Counted from the stretch's first letter, positions 34,155-44,226 are shown. The stretch: 64,000 nucleotides of DNA from JALYOK01 sp963840785 (GCA_963840785.1 CAWJAF010000003.1:558001-622000); one strand, 5' to 3'. Numbers and translations are program-made. The notes: a model not told the origin generated them from the letters alone.

Positions 34155-35445
34155 TCAGGCAGGCGTTCCTTTGCTCGATTCCATACGATGTTCCTGCCGA
34201 TGCTGCGCATAGCCGAGCCAAACCCCGAGCGCCATCCAAGCTGCGGCGAGCGGCAGCGCTACACTGGTGAGGGCCACCAATCCTAATCCCAGTTGTTTGA
34301 GCAAGCCTTCAATCTGTGCGCCGGCGACGTCGCCCACGCGATAGACGAACGTGTCTATGACTGCCTTCGCCTTGTAACGATCGGTGCGCGGTACGATCGT
34401 AAAGAGTGTCTCGCGCGATGGCCGCATGATGCCGCGCTGCACCGCTTTGAACGTCGCCTCAAACGCGATCAGCGCCACGATCGAGCCGACCATAGCGAGG
34501 CCGATGAATCCCAGCATGGTGGTGAGCGGCAGCAGCGCGAGGGTGACCGGCACGCCGATGCGTTTCATCAGATGCCCGGTAACAAACGCCTGCAGCAGCA
34601 GTGTCGCGACCTGCGTGATCATGTCGATACGGGCGAACATTGCCGTGCGCATATCGATATCGGTGCCGAGTGCCGCCACCATTTGCAGGCGCGTGAAATA
34701 CAGAAACGTTGACATCACCGCGACGATCAGCACGTAGCCGCAGATCGCGAGCATATATGGCGAGCGGACCACGGCCTGCAGTCCTTCCCATGCGCTGCCG
34801 CCGATCAGGGATTCCTTCAGCCGGCGCTTGGCCTTCCTCCGGACGCAAGCGCGCGAGCCACGCGGCCGCCACCAGCGCCAGCACGAGGAATGCAGCGGCC
34901 ACGACTAGCAGCGCCGGCGTGCCCAACGGCTTCGCGAGTTGGCTCGCCAGCCAGGGGCCGAAGATCGCACCGAGCGTGCCGCCCACCGCGATGGCGCCGA
35001 ACAGGCGCTTGGCCTGCTCAAGCGTAAAGCGGTCCGCCATCAGCGCCCAAAACAGCATCACCGCGAACAGGTTGAAGACGCTGAACCACACGTAGAAAAC
35101 CTGGCCGCTCGTTTGACCGGCGCTTTTCGGAGCGAGCACGAGCAGCAGGTAAAAGGCGACCAGGCCGAATGCAAAGAAGAGATAGGTAACGTTGACGAAG
35201 ACTATGCGCCGGAAGCGGCTCACCAGCCATCCGAACATCGGATTGACTAGCAGCGTCACCAGCACCGTACCGATGAAAAGCCAGCGAATCGCCTCGATGC
35301 CGCGCTGCATGCCGAGTGCCTCGCGCGCCGGGCGTACCACCATGAGTGCGGTGAGCACGCAGAAAAAAAACAGGCTTGCGGCGAATACGGGGAGCACCTC
35401 TTCGCGGCGGATGTTGGCGAAGTGCTGTAGTGGGGTGTTAGTCAT
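34155..35445 (-). pseudogene. MFS-type transporter (NTP/NDP-exchange-like), frameshifted
   Basis: The ATG at 35445 begins a normal-looking N-terminus (NIRREEVLPVFAASLFFFCV, VRPAREALGMQRGIE). About six helices later, at RLRPEEGQAP near 34825, the frame changes. The second half continues as RRLKESLIGGSAWEGLQAVV, then VRSPYMLAICGYVLIVAVMS and further helices to 34155. Joined, it is a protein of about 430 aa with about 12 helices. The N-terminal motif resembles MFS carriers annotated as NTP/NDP exchangers, but the substrate is not established. G+C is visibly higher than in the surrounding genes, so it may be a transfer. Confidence 0.75.
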
Positions 35446-35494
35446 GGTAAGGCTTGGCTTTGGTTGAGAAAGCGAACACGCAATAAATAAGCGC

Positions 35495-35616
35495 GCCCCC
35501 ATCCCAACCCTTGGCCCTGCCACCCCGCCCCCGCTATGCGAGGGAAGGAGCTAAGAGCTTGCCCTCCCTTGCGAAGCGGGGGCGGGGTGGCCTAGGGCCA
35601 AGGGTTGGATGGGGGC
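35495..35616. terminator. Long inverted repeat with ~50-bp arms, likely terminator or REP pair
   Basis: Left arm (35495-35547) CCCCCATCCCAACCCTTGGC...CCACCCCGCCCCCGC is mirrored by the right arm (35562-35616) GCGGGGGCGGGGTGG...CCAAGGGTTGGATGGGGG with a few mismatches. It lies downstream of the Tat-signal reductase (minus strand) and upstream of the MFS gene, so it would end transcription of the former. No T-tract. Confidence 0.6.
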
Positions 35617-35634
35617 AGGTGCCCGAGTAACTTG

Positions 35635-36387
35635 CTATATGCCGAGCCCGCGCCGCAGGTCAGCTGCGGTTAGCGCCTTGCCAAAGACGTTGGTTCCGCG
35701 ATCGAATTTCTTCGCGCTTGCGAGCCCACCGACAACCACCGGCTCGAAACCCGCCTCCCTCACCAGCCGCGCGGCGATTTCAACTGCTTCCTTGTCATCA
35801 CCCGCAAGTGCAATCGCAATGCGCTCTCCGGATCGATGGGCGTCGTTCGCAATGGCGGCGGCGGGCACACACGTAAATGCGCGCACGAGCCGACCACCGG
35901 GCAAGAATTCCGCCGACGCCAGACCCGCTCCTTTTTCGAGTGCGGGCCCGGCCATCGCACCATCGCGCGCGGGGGACGGATTGCCGGTTTCGAGCACGAT
36001 TTTGCCAGCGATCTCTTTGGCGAAATCCTGGCCGACCTGAGGCAGTGCGCCGTAAGGCACCGAAATCAACAGGACTTCACCGAACGCTGCCGCCTCTCGC
36101 GGTGTGCCGGCGCGGGCTTTCGGGCCGGCACGCTTGACCAAATCGGCAAGCTGTTCGGGGTGACGCGATGAAAAAAATACCTCGTGACCGGCTTTCGCCC
36201 AATGCGTGCCGACTGCACCGCCGATCTTGCCCGCGCCAATCACACCGATTTTCATCGGCGTCACTTTACCGTCGGTTTGTGCCCGTGCTGCCAGCGGCAG
36301 CCCGCCGAGCACCAAGCTCGCTCCAGCCGCGGAAAAGCCGGCAAGCAGCGCGCGCCGGCTAAGGTTTACATTTCGAGTGTCGCTCAT
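35635..36387 (-). CDS. Exported NAD(P)-binding reductase (F420-dependent NADP reductase-like)
   Basis: 250 aa. The N-terminus has a twin-arginine signal (NLSRRALLAGFSAAGASLVL, then ARAQ). The mature part begins KIGVIGAGKIGGAVGTHWAK with a Rossmann site, and EVFFSSRHPEQL and VLLISVPYGALPQVGQDFA are typical of the NADP-F420 oxidoreductase/ProC-like group. Export of a dinucleotide-binding protein already folded with cofactor would explain the Tat signal. A C-terminal helical tail (DRGTNVFGKALTAADLRRGL) completes it. Substrate unknown. Confidence 0.82.
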   Translation of the reverse strand: MSDTRNVNLSRRALLAGFSAAGASLVLGGLPLAARAQTDGKVTPMKIGVIGAGKIGGAVGTHWAKAGHEVFFSSRHPEQLADLVKRAGPKARAGTPREAAAFGEVLLISVPYGALPQVGQDFAKEIAGKIVLETGNPSPARDGAMAGPALEKGAGLASAEFLPGGRLVRAFTCVPAAAIANDAHRSGERIAIALAGDDKEAVEIAARLVREAGFEPVVVGGLASAKKFDRGTNVFGKALTAADLRRGLGI

Positions 36388-36770
36388 GTCTTTCCTTTAT
36401 CAAGTAGGCATCTGTTCGTAGAACGCGAATTCTCACGCGCCGATTTTTTTCTTCAAGTCCGGCGGCGCATGCGGTGTTGCTCCTCGCCCTTTCTCCAAGG
36501 GGAGGCGGGGAACGATGGGACAGGTTGGCTGTATTTTAAGCTGCCTATATCAGCGCTGCCAATACTGCCCACAAAACATAAACTACCGGCGCGCTTGCTG
36601 CTACACATGTCATCCTGAGCAGCGCGAAGGATGACAACCAAAGATGACTATCCCAGGCGGGTTCATGGAATGCAGCGACGATGAACGTTGCCACGCCATG
36701 GGCCCCAGGCTAGGCGAACCTATGGTTCTGATTTCGATAAGAACCGTTGTGCTGCGACGATTTTTCCGCG
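36388..36770. other. Intergenic region with REP-like palindrome
   Basis: 383 bp without a gene. GTCATCCTGAGC...GCGAAGGATGAC at 36609-36635 is an inverted repeat, and a related copy is at 44155. No other signal. Confidence 0.55.
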
Positions 36771-37664
36771 TCAACTCGTGCTCGGGAGCGATATTCCGGT
36801 TAACGCTTGGTAATACTTGATCAGCGCGGCATCATCTTCGTCACCATAGGATGCATTCGACGCCGCAGAAAAAATTTCGTGAACGTGACAACCGATGCTG
36901 AGCGGGAATGCCTTTTCTGCGGCCAAGTCGACAGCCAATCCGAGATCCTTGGTCAATATCGGTATCGCCGCCCGCGGCGCATAATCACCTTGCAACACGC
37001 GCGCCATGCGATCGCGAAACATCCAACTGGCGCCGGAACTTTCGTTCACGACATCGAACACCCTACGCGGATCGAGACCGGCACGAATCGCCAAGGCCAT
37101 GGCTTCTGCCGCCGCGGCGACGTTCACGGCGGCAAGCAAATTGTTGACGAGTTTCATTTTTGAAGCTGTGCCGGGAACGTCGCCAAGATGAAACACTTTA
37201 CCGCTAATACTTTCAAGCAAGCCTAAACTGCGCTGGTAGGCAGCCGCTGCGCCGGCGACCATGATGGTCATCGTGCCAGCGGCGGCACGCGCCGGACCAC
37301 CGGACACTGGCGCATCCAAGAGATTGAGTTGCAACGCTGCTAAGCGCAGTGCAAGCGCCTCAACATAATCTGGCGCAAGCGTGCTACTGAGAATCACAAC
37401 ACTCCCCTTGGCTAGCGCCGGCGCTGCCCCTTCAGCACCAAACAAAACTTCCTCGACTTGCGCGGCATTGACTACGAGAATAATAACAACGTCGACTTCC
37501 CGCGCCATCGCCGCCGGTGACGCACAAGGAATCGCGCCCAACGTTGCGGCTTGAATCATGCGCTCGGCAACAACATCGCGCACATAGATCTTATGGCCGG
37601 CACGCGCCAACGTTTCTACCACCCCCATACCCATCACACCAACGCCAATTACACCGATCGACAT
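36771..37664 (-). CDS. NAD(P)-dependent beta-hydroxyacid dehydrogenase (HIBADH/GarR/LtnD-like)
   Basis: 297 aa, the standard length. GVIGVGVMGMGVVETLARAG is the dinucleotide site, LLDAPVSGGPARAAAGTMTI is the substrate motif, and GTASKMKLVNNLLAAVNVAA carries the catalytic lysine (K-x-x-N-N). The C-terminal helix bundle includes ILTKDLGLAVDLA. It oxidises or reduces a 3-hydroxyacid such as 3-hydroxyisobutyrate, tartronate semialdehyde or threonate; which one cannot be told. It stands alone. Confidence 0.9.
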   Translation of the reverse strand: MSIGVIGVGVMGMGVVETLARAGHKIYVRDVVAERMIQAATLGAIPCASPAAMAREVDVVIILVVNAAQVEEVLFGAEGAAPALAKGSVVILSSTLAPDYVEALALRLAALQLNLLDAPVSGGPARAAAGTMTIMVAGAAAAYQRSLGLLESISGKVFHLGDVPGTASKMKLVNNLLAAVNVAAAAEAMALAIRAGLDPRRVFDVVNESSGASWMFRDRMARVLQGDYAPRAAIPILTKDLGLAVDLAAEKAFPLSIGCHVHEIFSAASNASYGDEDDAALIKYYQALTGISLPSTS

Positions 37665-37983
37665 TTAACTATTCCATTTCCTAGAGAAGCTCTGATTTGT
37701 TTCGAGTTCTACACGCGACAAGACGCGAAGAAAATATTGTGACGCGGCCTAACTCTGACATGCAAGGAGCAATTTTTTATGAGCAACACAATATCGCGAC
37801 GACATCGAAAACGATCAAAGCTTACATGGTTTTCTATCCGAGCAACTGGCATCGGCAGCGCTTCACCGGAATTTCTATCCGTGCTACAGTCATGCGAACC
37901 GTGGCGCGGTGCAGGCCATTACACCTTTAGCGATTTCGCCGCGATTACATTATCTGAAAACTTAACTGTAACTAGGGGGAGAC
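37665..37983. other. Divergent intergenic region
   Basis: 319 bp between the dehydrogenase and the PPOX gene. An AAGGAGCAATTTTTTATG at 37764-37781 looks like a ribosome site with start, but the 74-aa frame it opens overlaps the PPOX gene and resembles nothing known. GGGGGAGA just before ATG 37984 is the PPOX ribosome site. Confidence 0.45.
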
Positions 37984-38505
37984 ATGGCAATTGCAGTAGC
38001 TAAATTTTTGGATGTAGCGAATGGTTTGCAAGCCAATCAGTTTTCGATCGGCGGCCATGTCAACATCAATTCGTTGGACGATATCGATCCCATCTACAAG
38101 CCGCTTTTGGATGGGCCCGTCCCTGCAATGTTCGCCGTGTTGGGTTCCGATGGTCGGCCGAATCTAACACCGATGTGGTTTGATTACGAAGGGTCGACGG
38201 TCTTGGTCAATGTCGCGACTCATCGCAAAAAAGTCGAGTGGATTCGTGCGAATCCAAAGTTGACCTTGTTGCTGGTAAACCCCGCCAACATGTACCACTG
38301 GGTCAGCATCAAATGTACCGTCAAGCGCGAGATTTTGGAAGACGATCCGAAAGAAGGCGCGCGTGTTACCAAGCAACTTGACAAAATCTGGACCAAATAT
38401 ACGCAGCAGCCGGCACCGTACGGCCTGCGCGATCCGTCGAAAAACGAGCGGCGCGTATTATTCGAGTGCCCAGTCGACAAGATCGCCACGTTCGGCAAAT
38501 CGTAA
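37984..38505 (+). CDS. PPOX-class (pyridoxamine-phosphate-oxidase-fold) flavin/F420-dependent protein
   Basis: 173 aa split-barrel protein. After a ~30-aa extension it shows YKPLLDGPVPAMFAVLGSDG, RPNLTPMWFDYEG, VNVATHRKKVEWIRANPKLT and a C-terminal KIWTKYTQQP region, the usual order in PPOX-class F420/FMN proteins. Preceded by a strong GGGGGAGA ribosome site. The next gene, an FAD monooxygenase, begins 12 nt after its stop, so they probably form an operon. Confidence 0.87.
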   Translation: MAIAVAKFLDVANGLQANQFSIGGHVNINSLDDIDPIYKPLLDGPVPAMFAVLGSDGRPNLTPMWFDYEGSTVLVNVATHRKKVEWIRANPKLTLLLVNPANMYHWVSIKCTVKREILEDDPKEGARVTKQLDKIWTKYTQQPAPYGLRDPSKNERRVLFECPVDKIATFGKS

Positions 38506-38517
38506 GCCTGCGCGACA

Positions 38518-39690
38518 ATGCGCGCAGCGGTAGTCGGCGGTTCCCTTGGCGGTTTGTATGCCGCCTTACTGTTGCGCGATCTCGGTATCGATGTCGACAT
38601 CTACGAGCGCTCGCCGGTCGAGTTAGCGCAGCGCGGAGCCGGCATCGGCTATCTCCCCGAGAGCCAACGTTATCTAGTCGAGCGCGCCGGTGTCACCCTG
38701 GATGAGATCAGCATCCCGACCGGCTATATTCGCTACCTGCATCGTAACGCCGATGTGCTTTTTGAAGCGTCGCACGGCTATCGTTTTAGTTCATGGAATA
38801 CCATTTATCGTCGGTTGCTGACGCGTTTCTCCGCGAAAAATTACCACCTCGGTTATGAAATGGCCGGATGGGAAGCGCAGGACAACGACGTCGAAATTGC
38901 CTTCGCGGCACATGCGTCGCAGCGCGCCGATCTTGCCGTGATGGCCGATGGCGTAGGCTCATTGGCACGAGCACGCTTGTTACCTGAAGTGCGTTCCGCC
39001 TATGCGGGCTACGTCGCATGGCGCGGCATGGTGCCGGAAGCGCAGTTGGATACGACAACAAGGGTGGTGTTTGATAACGCCATTACCTATTTTGTTTACG
39101 CCAACAGCCATATTTTGGTCTATCCGATTCCCGGGCTGGATGGCTCAGTCAAACGCGGCGATCGGCTGCTCAATTTCGTCTGGTATCGAAACTATCTTGC
39201 GGGCAGCGATTTAGATAACTTGCTGACCGACAACACCGGGTTACGTCGCGATATTTCGTTGCCACCGGGCGTCGCTGCTGCACACCACATAAACGAATTG
39301 CGCGCCGTTGCACAAGCGCGCTTACCCGCACCGATGGCAAAATTGGTGTGTACGGCGGAGCAACCGTTTTTGCAAGTGGTGTACGACATCGAAGTACCGC
39401 GGATGGCATTCGGCCCAATCTGCTTAGTCGGCGATGCGGCGTTCGTTGCGCGTCCGCACGCCGCCGCGGGAACCGCTAAGGCCGCGTCCGACGCATGGGC
39501 GCTCGCCGATGCATTACGAAATAACAACGATGTCGCCACGGCTCTAGAACAATGGCAGCCAGGGCAATTGGCGGTGGGCAAACAGCTATTGGATCGCACG
39601 CGCGCCATCGGCCGCCGTTCGCAGTTCGACGGCACCTGGTCGCCAGGCGACCCTGAATTGATATTCGGACTTCGCGGACCAGGTCAATGA
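38518..39690 (+). CDS. FAD-dependent monooxygenase (UbiH/2,6-dihydroxypyridine hydroxylase-like)
   Basis: 390 aa. RAAVVGGSLGGLYAALLLRD at the N-terminus, YERSPVELAQRGAGIGY just after, and the GD motif GPICLVGDAAFVARPHAAAG at about 305 followed by a helix KAASDAWALADALR. The G-S-L-G-G start and the AYAGYVAWRGMVPEA middle region are typical of the DHPH/FAD_binding_3 subgroup. It follows a PPOX-fold gene closely. The substrate is probably a heteroaromatic or quinone-like ring, by family only. Confidence 0.85.
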   Translation: MRAAVVGGSLGGLYAALLLRDLGIDVDIYERSPVELAQRGAGIGYLPESQRYLVERAGVTLDEISIPTGYIRYLHRNADVLFEASHGYRFSSWNTIYRRLLTRFSAKNYHLGYEMAGWEAQDNDVEIAFAAHASQRADLAVMADGVGSLARARLLPEVRSAYAGYVAWRGMVPEAQLDTTTRVVFDNAITYFVYANSHILVYPIPGLDGSVKRGDRLLNFVWYRNYLAGSDLDNLLTDNTGLRRDISLPPGVAAAHHINELRAVAQARLPAPMAKLVCTAEQPFLQVVYDIEVPRMAFGPICLVGDAAFVARPHAAAGTAKAASDAWALADALRNNNDVATALEQWQPGQLAVGKQLLDRTRAIGRRSQFDGTWSPGDPELIFGLRGPGQ

Positions 39691-40466
39691 GCAACTATCG
39701 CGTCATCGAATGTAAAGCTTGGTTTGTGCGTTAAAACATCGCAATTTCCGAGCACGAGTTAAAGGGCAGGAAAAGTTGTGATCGTGCAACGGTGCGCATC
39801 CTCACAAAGCTGACCTCACTTGCAGTCGTTGATACCCAGACGATACGAAATATTTAAGCCTAAACCCGTCGAATATTTTGTCGAAAAACTTTACACGCAA
39901 CACGTTGGCAATCTCTGCCGTAAAAAATCTATTTTATTTTCAATGTGTTGTACATTTGGCGCACTTTTTGCGTGGGACTGAATTATCCGTGAGGGCGGCT
40001 TTGACGACTATAACTTTCGATATAGATTTTCAACTCCTCCTACTACTTTTGGCCTATTGACAGCGTTTTGACATTGGGTAAAGTTAGCTTAACAACTAGA
40101 TTCATTTGAATAGCGGCGAATAGTGCGGAGCAATAATAAACAAAAAAGGATTTCGATGTTATGCCTCTGGCGTTGGCTTACGTCAATGCAACCTCAGCAC
40201 GCGTGTAGATTCTCCAGTACTGATTGGGTCGGTATGTGCCTTTCAATACGCCCGGCCACTACATATTTTCGGATAAAAAGACCTTACCTTCACCTCGCTT
40301 GGGGGGGGAAGTTCGCCGGGGAAAACAATACGTATTCTGAACCAATTTTCTCCGCGTCTCCTGCGCCGGATTTCTCGCAAACTCTTTGTGCTCACAATTT
40401 CGGCTCTAGGTATCGCGGCTCTGCCGCTCAAATAACTCGATCGAAAACAGCGCCTTTAAGACCGCT
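39691..40466. other. Intergenic region upstream of the NarX-like kinase
   Basis: 776 bp with raised A/T. Open frames here have no ribosome site and no recognisable product. Two TTGACA hexamers (40057 and 40067) precede the kinase by about 400 bp, but neither has a clear -10. A run of eight G at 40301-40308 is present. No gene supported. Confidence 0.45.
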
Positions 40467-41918
40467 ATGAACGATGAATCTCGAATGTTGGTAAATCCAG
40501 TACCCTCACAAACATTGTCGACCAACCAATACGACAGGTTTTCTTTTGGTTCGCTGGCGAAGATTGTCGTCGCCGGATTCGACACGCTGAAGGTTACTGA
40601 CGCCGTATGTTTTATTGCGTTGGGCTTGTCGATTGCGCTTTTGGCTGGTTCGGTTTCAACTATCGTTTCATCGATTCGACAATCGCATCGAAACATCGAG
40701 TTAATACGCTCGACGACAAACTACATCAACGAAATTAACCAAGTTTCGCGTACGGTTGATCGCCTCGAACTAATCGAACGCCGTTACTTGGATTCGAAGG
40801 CAAATCACGAAGTAAAGTATGTCGTAAGACTGCGTGGAAGCGTGAACGCCGAGCTTATACAACTTGAACGTTACGCGTCGGACGGGACATTGGCGCCGCT
40901 TTTGAAATCACTTAATGGAACGGAACAAACGCCATTGACTGCGCAATTGCGGATAGGCCACGAAAATGATGCCGATTCGCGAACGGATGATGGAGAGGCG
41001 CTTGTTTCCGATTTGACGACGATCGCACTAGTTAACGAGTATCTTGCTGCACGACACGATCAAGCAAATTCAATACTCATTCAACAGATGGGCGCAGAGC
41101 GAAAATTAAAATCTGATCTCGTCACGCGGTCCGCATCATTAGCCAGCGGCGCGGCGCTGCTGTTTTTGGTCTGGTACCTTATGCGCCGCGCTAAGTCCGT
41201 TTCTAATTTTCGACTTCAGTCCAGTAAAGCGGCCGCCGAGTCAAATCGCCGGAACACTAACGAAGCTGAGTCCAAAGCTACGGCCATCGCAGCAGCTCGT
41301 GTCGATGAGCGCGCCATGATCGCACATAACATTCACGATGAATTGGGCGCTCTATTGATGTTGCTCAAAATTGACCTAAGACGCTCATCTAAATCGTCGG
41401 TGCCGGCGCGGCGGGCCGTCGATGGCCAATGGGCAATCATGTTGGATCGAGTCGATCAAGCGATGAATACCGTGTCGCGAATTACTGGCACCTTAACTTC
41501 CGACATTGTTGAGCGATTCGGACTTTGGCGTGCCTTGGAAACTTATGCGCGGGAATTCCAAAAAACTATCGAAATCCCGTGTCATTTGGAAATTAATCTC
41601 GACAATTGTTCACCTTGCAACGGCGAGAAAGCCAACGATATCTTTCGTGTTTTCCAAGAATCGCTGACAAATGTGGCTCGACACGCAAATGCATCGACAT
41701 TAAGCATTAACATAATTGCCGACAACGGCCGTCTGAGCATTGAAATATCCGACGATGGCAAGGGTATTTCACCGGATCAAATATCAGATTCTCACTCCTC
41801 GGGTTTGCAAGGAATGTATGCCCGCGCCCGCAGGGTGGGTGGCACCCTCAATATTGGTACAGGTCAGGAAGGAGGCACAATCGTGGCCTTCCAAATTCCG
41901 CTGCATTTTATTCAGTGA
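40467..41918 (+). CDS. NarX-type sensor histidine kinase (HisKA_3)
   Basis: 483 aa. Helix 1 at about 48-73 (FIALGLSIALLAGSVSTIVS), a periplasmic sensor region of about 150 aa, helix 2 at about 226-246 (ASGAALLFLVWYLM), then a coiled linker rich in Ala/Glu. The HisKA_3 site is MIAHNIHDELGALLMLLKID (His at about 293), and the ATPase domain shows FQESLTNVARHANAS, ISDDGKGISPDQI and GLQGMYARA. The stop overlaps the regulator's GTG, so kinase and regulator are coupled. Signal unknown. Confidence 0.9.
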   Translation: MNDESRMLVNPVPSQTLSTNQYDRFSFGSLAKIVVAGFDTLKVTDAVCFIALGLSIALLAGSVSTIVSSIRQSHRNIELIRSTTNYINEINQVSRTVDRLELIERRYLDSKANHEVKYVVRLRGSVNAELIQLERYASDGTLAPLLKSLNGTEQTPLTAQLRIGHENDADSRTDDGEALVSDLTTIALVNEYLAARHDQANSILIQQMGAERKLKSDLVTRSASLASGAALLFLVWYLMRRAKSVSNFRLQSSKAAAESNRRNTNEAESKATAIAAARVDERAMIAHNIHDELGALLMLLKIDLRRSSKSSVPARRAVDGQWAIMLDRVDQAMNTVSRITGTLTSDIVERFGLWRALETYAREFQKTIEIPCHLEINLDNCSPCNGEKANDIFRVFQESLTNVARHANASTLSINIIADNGRLSIEISDDGKGISPDQISDSHSSGLQGMYARARRVGGTLNIGTGQEGGTIVAFQIPLHFIQ

Positions 41919-42559
41919 AAGAAAAAAAACTCAGAATATTGATCGCAGACGATCATGCGTTGGTCAGAGCCGGGATAAAGACCATCCTGTCCGACGAAGT
42001 GGATATTGAACTGATCGGCGAAGCGGATTCGGCCACGCAAGCCTTGAAGCGAGTTCGTAGCGAAGATTGGGATATTGTCATTATGGATATCAACATGCCC
42101 GGCCAGAACTCGTTGGACGTTCTACGCTTGATGAAACTCGAAAAGCCCGAATTACCGGTCTTGATACTGACTATGCACCCTGAGAACCAGTATGCCTTGC
42201 GGGCACTTAAAGATGGCGCTTCCGGTTATTTAACGAAATCAGGCGCGCCGGACGACCTAGTTTCCGCGATCCGTAGAATTGTCGCCGGTGGGGCTTATGT
42301 CAGTCCGTCCCTTGCGCTGCAACTTGCCGACCAGCTCAAATCCAAACCCAGGGAAACATTGCACGAACTGCTGTCGGATAGAGAATTCACTGTTTTGTGC
42401 GCAATCGCCGACGGCAAGCCTTTGGCGCAGGTAGCCGCCGACTTAAATTTAAGCGCTAAAACGATTAGTTCCTATCGAACCAGGGTACTAAATAAGTTGG
42501 GTATGCATAGCAACACCGAATTGGTGCGGTACGCGCTTGAACATCACCTAATCCAATAA
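41915..42559 (+). CDS. NarL/FixJ-family response regulator
   Basis: 214 aa starting at GTG 41915. The receiver domain has LIADDHALVRAGIKTIL, phosphoacceptor Asp in VIMDINMPGQNSLDVLRLMK, and Lys in GYLTKSGAPDDL. The C-terminal LuxR helix-turn-helix is LSDREFTVLCAIADGKPLAQ, AADLNLSAKTISSYRTRVLN. Partner of the upstream kinase. Confidence 0.93.
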   Translation: MKEKKLRILIADDHALVRAGIKTILSDEVDIELIGEADSATQALKRVRSEDWDIVIMDINMPGQNSLDVLRLMKLEKPELPVLILTMHPENQYALRALKDGASGYLTKSGAPDDLVSAIRRIVAGGAYVSPSLALQLADQLKSKPRETLHELLSDREFTVLCAIADGKPLAQVAADLNLSAKTISSYRTRVLNKLGMHSNTELVRYALEHHLIQ

Positions 42560-42667
42560 CAGCGCCATCGTTAATCAAAAGCATTTCATCTGCCGCGGTT
42601 CCCCTTGCCGGGCGAGTAGAGGACTTCCACCTCCTAGTGAATGCGCCCTGCCGGGCGCACAAAAATA

Positions 42668-42690
42668 ACGCCCCGCCATGGGCGGGGCGT
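42668..42690 (+). terminator. Strong hairpin downstream of the two-component operon
   Basis: ACGCCCCGCC-ATG-GGCGGGGCGT: a perfect 10-bp stem with a 3-nt loop, 108 nt after the regulator stop. No run of T follows, so rho-independent termination is not certain. Confidence 0.6.
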
Positions 42691-42858
42691 GAACACTCCT
42701 GCACTGGAGGCAGTGTGCTGTCTAGGAGTGAGGAGAAACCAACACGAAAGCATCGTAGCTGACTTGAAAACGCCGCGTCCCCACATGACCAGGTAGGATT
42801 GGGCGACTCAAAGCCGCCAAGGTGCTAGGATACGTTCGTCAATCTCAACAAAAATCCA

Positions 42859-44109
42859 GTGAACGACGAATTCTTGTTTCAAGCACCTAAGACGACAGAC
42901 AGCCTATGGGGGCGCTGGCGCGCCTTTCCGCTTTATCTGCGCATTCTCGGCGCCCTGGGGTTCGGCGTGATTATTGGCCTCACCTTCGGAACAAGCGTAG
43001 GCTGGCTGGCCATTCCGGCGAAACTCGTATTGCGCTTGCTTGGTGCCCTTGCACCGGCGTTGATTCTGGTCGCGATCATTCGCGCCCTGTTACGCGTGGA
43101 ACTAAAAGGCCAAATTGGTCTACGCATTGCTGGCTTACTGTTGCTCAATACGTTCGTCGCGATATTAATTGGACTGTTTGTCGCGAATATCATCGAGCCC
43201 GGTAATGCTGCAAAAATTACACCGCCGGAAAGCCGCGCGACCGCAAAGACCGGCCCCGACCCCATTCAGCAATTGCTCGACAACGTCCCGAAAAGTTTGC
43301 TTGGGCCCCTGGGGGACGACGGCAAAGTGATTGGCGTGATTTTCATCGCCATTGCCTTCGGCATCGCATTGCGCCGCTTTCGCGAAACACCGATTCGCAA
43401 CGTCATGGATCTGGCCGACATCGGATTCGGCGCAATCATCACCATACTGCGTTGGGTGATCGAAGTCATTCCCATCGCCGTGTTCGGCATTGTCGCGAGC
43501 ATCGTCGGCACGAAGGGCTTATCCGATTTCAAGGCGCTCGGATTATTTGTTGTCGCAGTGATCGTCGCCTTGTTGTTGCAAGCGACCTACTACCTTTTGC
43601 GCGTTCGTTTCGGCTCCTGGGTCAAACCGCTAGATCTGCTGCGCGGCGCGCGCGACGCAATGGTGATGGCTTTCTCCACGGCAAGTTCCACCGCGACTTC
43701 GCCCGTCACCTACGCATGCTTGAAAGATCGTGTCGGTCTGCGCGAACAATCCGCCGGCCTCGGCGCATTGGTCGCATCGAACTTCAACAACGATGGCACT
43801 GCGCTCTACGAAGCAATGGCAGCGCTATTCATCGCGCAAATGCTGGGCATGGAGCTGACCTACACGCAGCAATTTCTCGTCGTCATCACCAGCGTGTTTG
43901 CATCTGTCGGCGCAGCGGGCATTCCCGAAGCGGGACTTGTGACGATGACCATGGTGTTCAAAGCCGTCGGCCTGCCGATTGAATACATCGCAATTTTGCT
44001 CACCGTCGATTGGTTTCTCGACCGTTGCCGCACGGTAGTAAACATGATGGGCGATATGAATATTGCGTGTTTACTCGATGGCAAAACGCGCGAGAACAAA
44101 ACATTGTAG
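42859..44109 (+). CDS. Dicarboxylate/amino acid:cation symporter (DAACS family)
   Basis: 416 aa starting at GTG 42859. About eight membrane helices. Family signatures: the serine/threonine-rich hairpin MAFSTASSTATSPVTYACLK (the SSSAATLP region), NFNNDGTALYEAMAALFIAQ (the NMDGT motif that binds the cation), and the second hairpin TSVFASVGAAGIPEAGLV. These mark the glutamate/aspartate/C4-dicarboxylate or serine/threonine (SstT) carriers. The substrate cannot be set by eye. Solitary gene. Confidence 0.9.
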   Translation: MNDEFLFQAPKTTDSLWGRWRAFPLYLRILGALGFGVIIGLTFGTSVGWLAIPAKLVLRLLGALAPALILVAIIRALLRVELKGQIGLRIAGLLLLNTFVAILIGLFVANIIEPGNAAKITPPESRATAKTGPDPIQQLLDNVPKSLLGPLGDDGKVIGVIFIAIAFGIALRRFRETPIRNVMDLADIGFGAIITILRWVIEVIPIAVFGIVASIVGTKGLSDFKALGLFVVAVIVALLLQATYYLLRVRFGSWVKPLDLLRGARDAMVMAFSTASSTATSPVTYACLKDRVGLREQSAGLGALVASNFNNDGTALYEAMAALFIAQMLGMELTYTQQFLVVITSVFASVGAAGIPEAGLVTMTMVFKAVGLPIEYIAILLTVDWFLDRCRTVVNMMGDMNIACLLDGKTRENKTL

Positions 44110-44154
44110 AAGGGTGAATCAAGTCCCGCAGGGACGGACCCACGATTAAAGATT

Positions 44155-44226
44155 GTCATCCTGAGCGAAAGCGAAGGATCTGCTTATGCGTTCTGGCGGA
44201 TCCGTCCCGGCGGGACCTGATCCGCC
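44155..44226. repeat. Cluster of REP-like palindromes
   Basis: GTCATCCTGAGCGAAAGCGAAGGATC (44155-44180), a relative of 36609, is followed by GGCGGATC...GATCCGCC (44195-44226), an inverted repeat around GTCCCGGCGGGAC. A related GTCCCGCAGGGAC lies at 44123-44135. They sit between convergent genes, where terminators are expected. A degenerate hairpin-family copy follows at 44273-44327. Confidence 0.6.

Noticed and set aside
37779..38003. 74-aa frame with an AAGGAG ribosome-like site
   Set aside because: It overlaps the PPOX gene start by 20 nt, has no recognisable product, and the PPOX gene has its own better site. Noted only as a possibility.
40123..40470. 115-aa frame before the NarX-like kinase
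   Set aside because: No ribosome site, low-complexity codons around a G8 run, no recognisable features.
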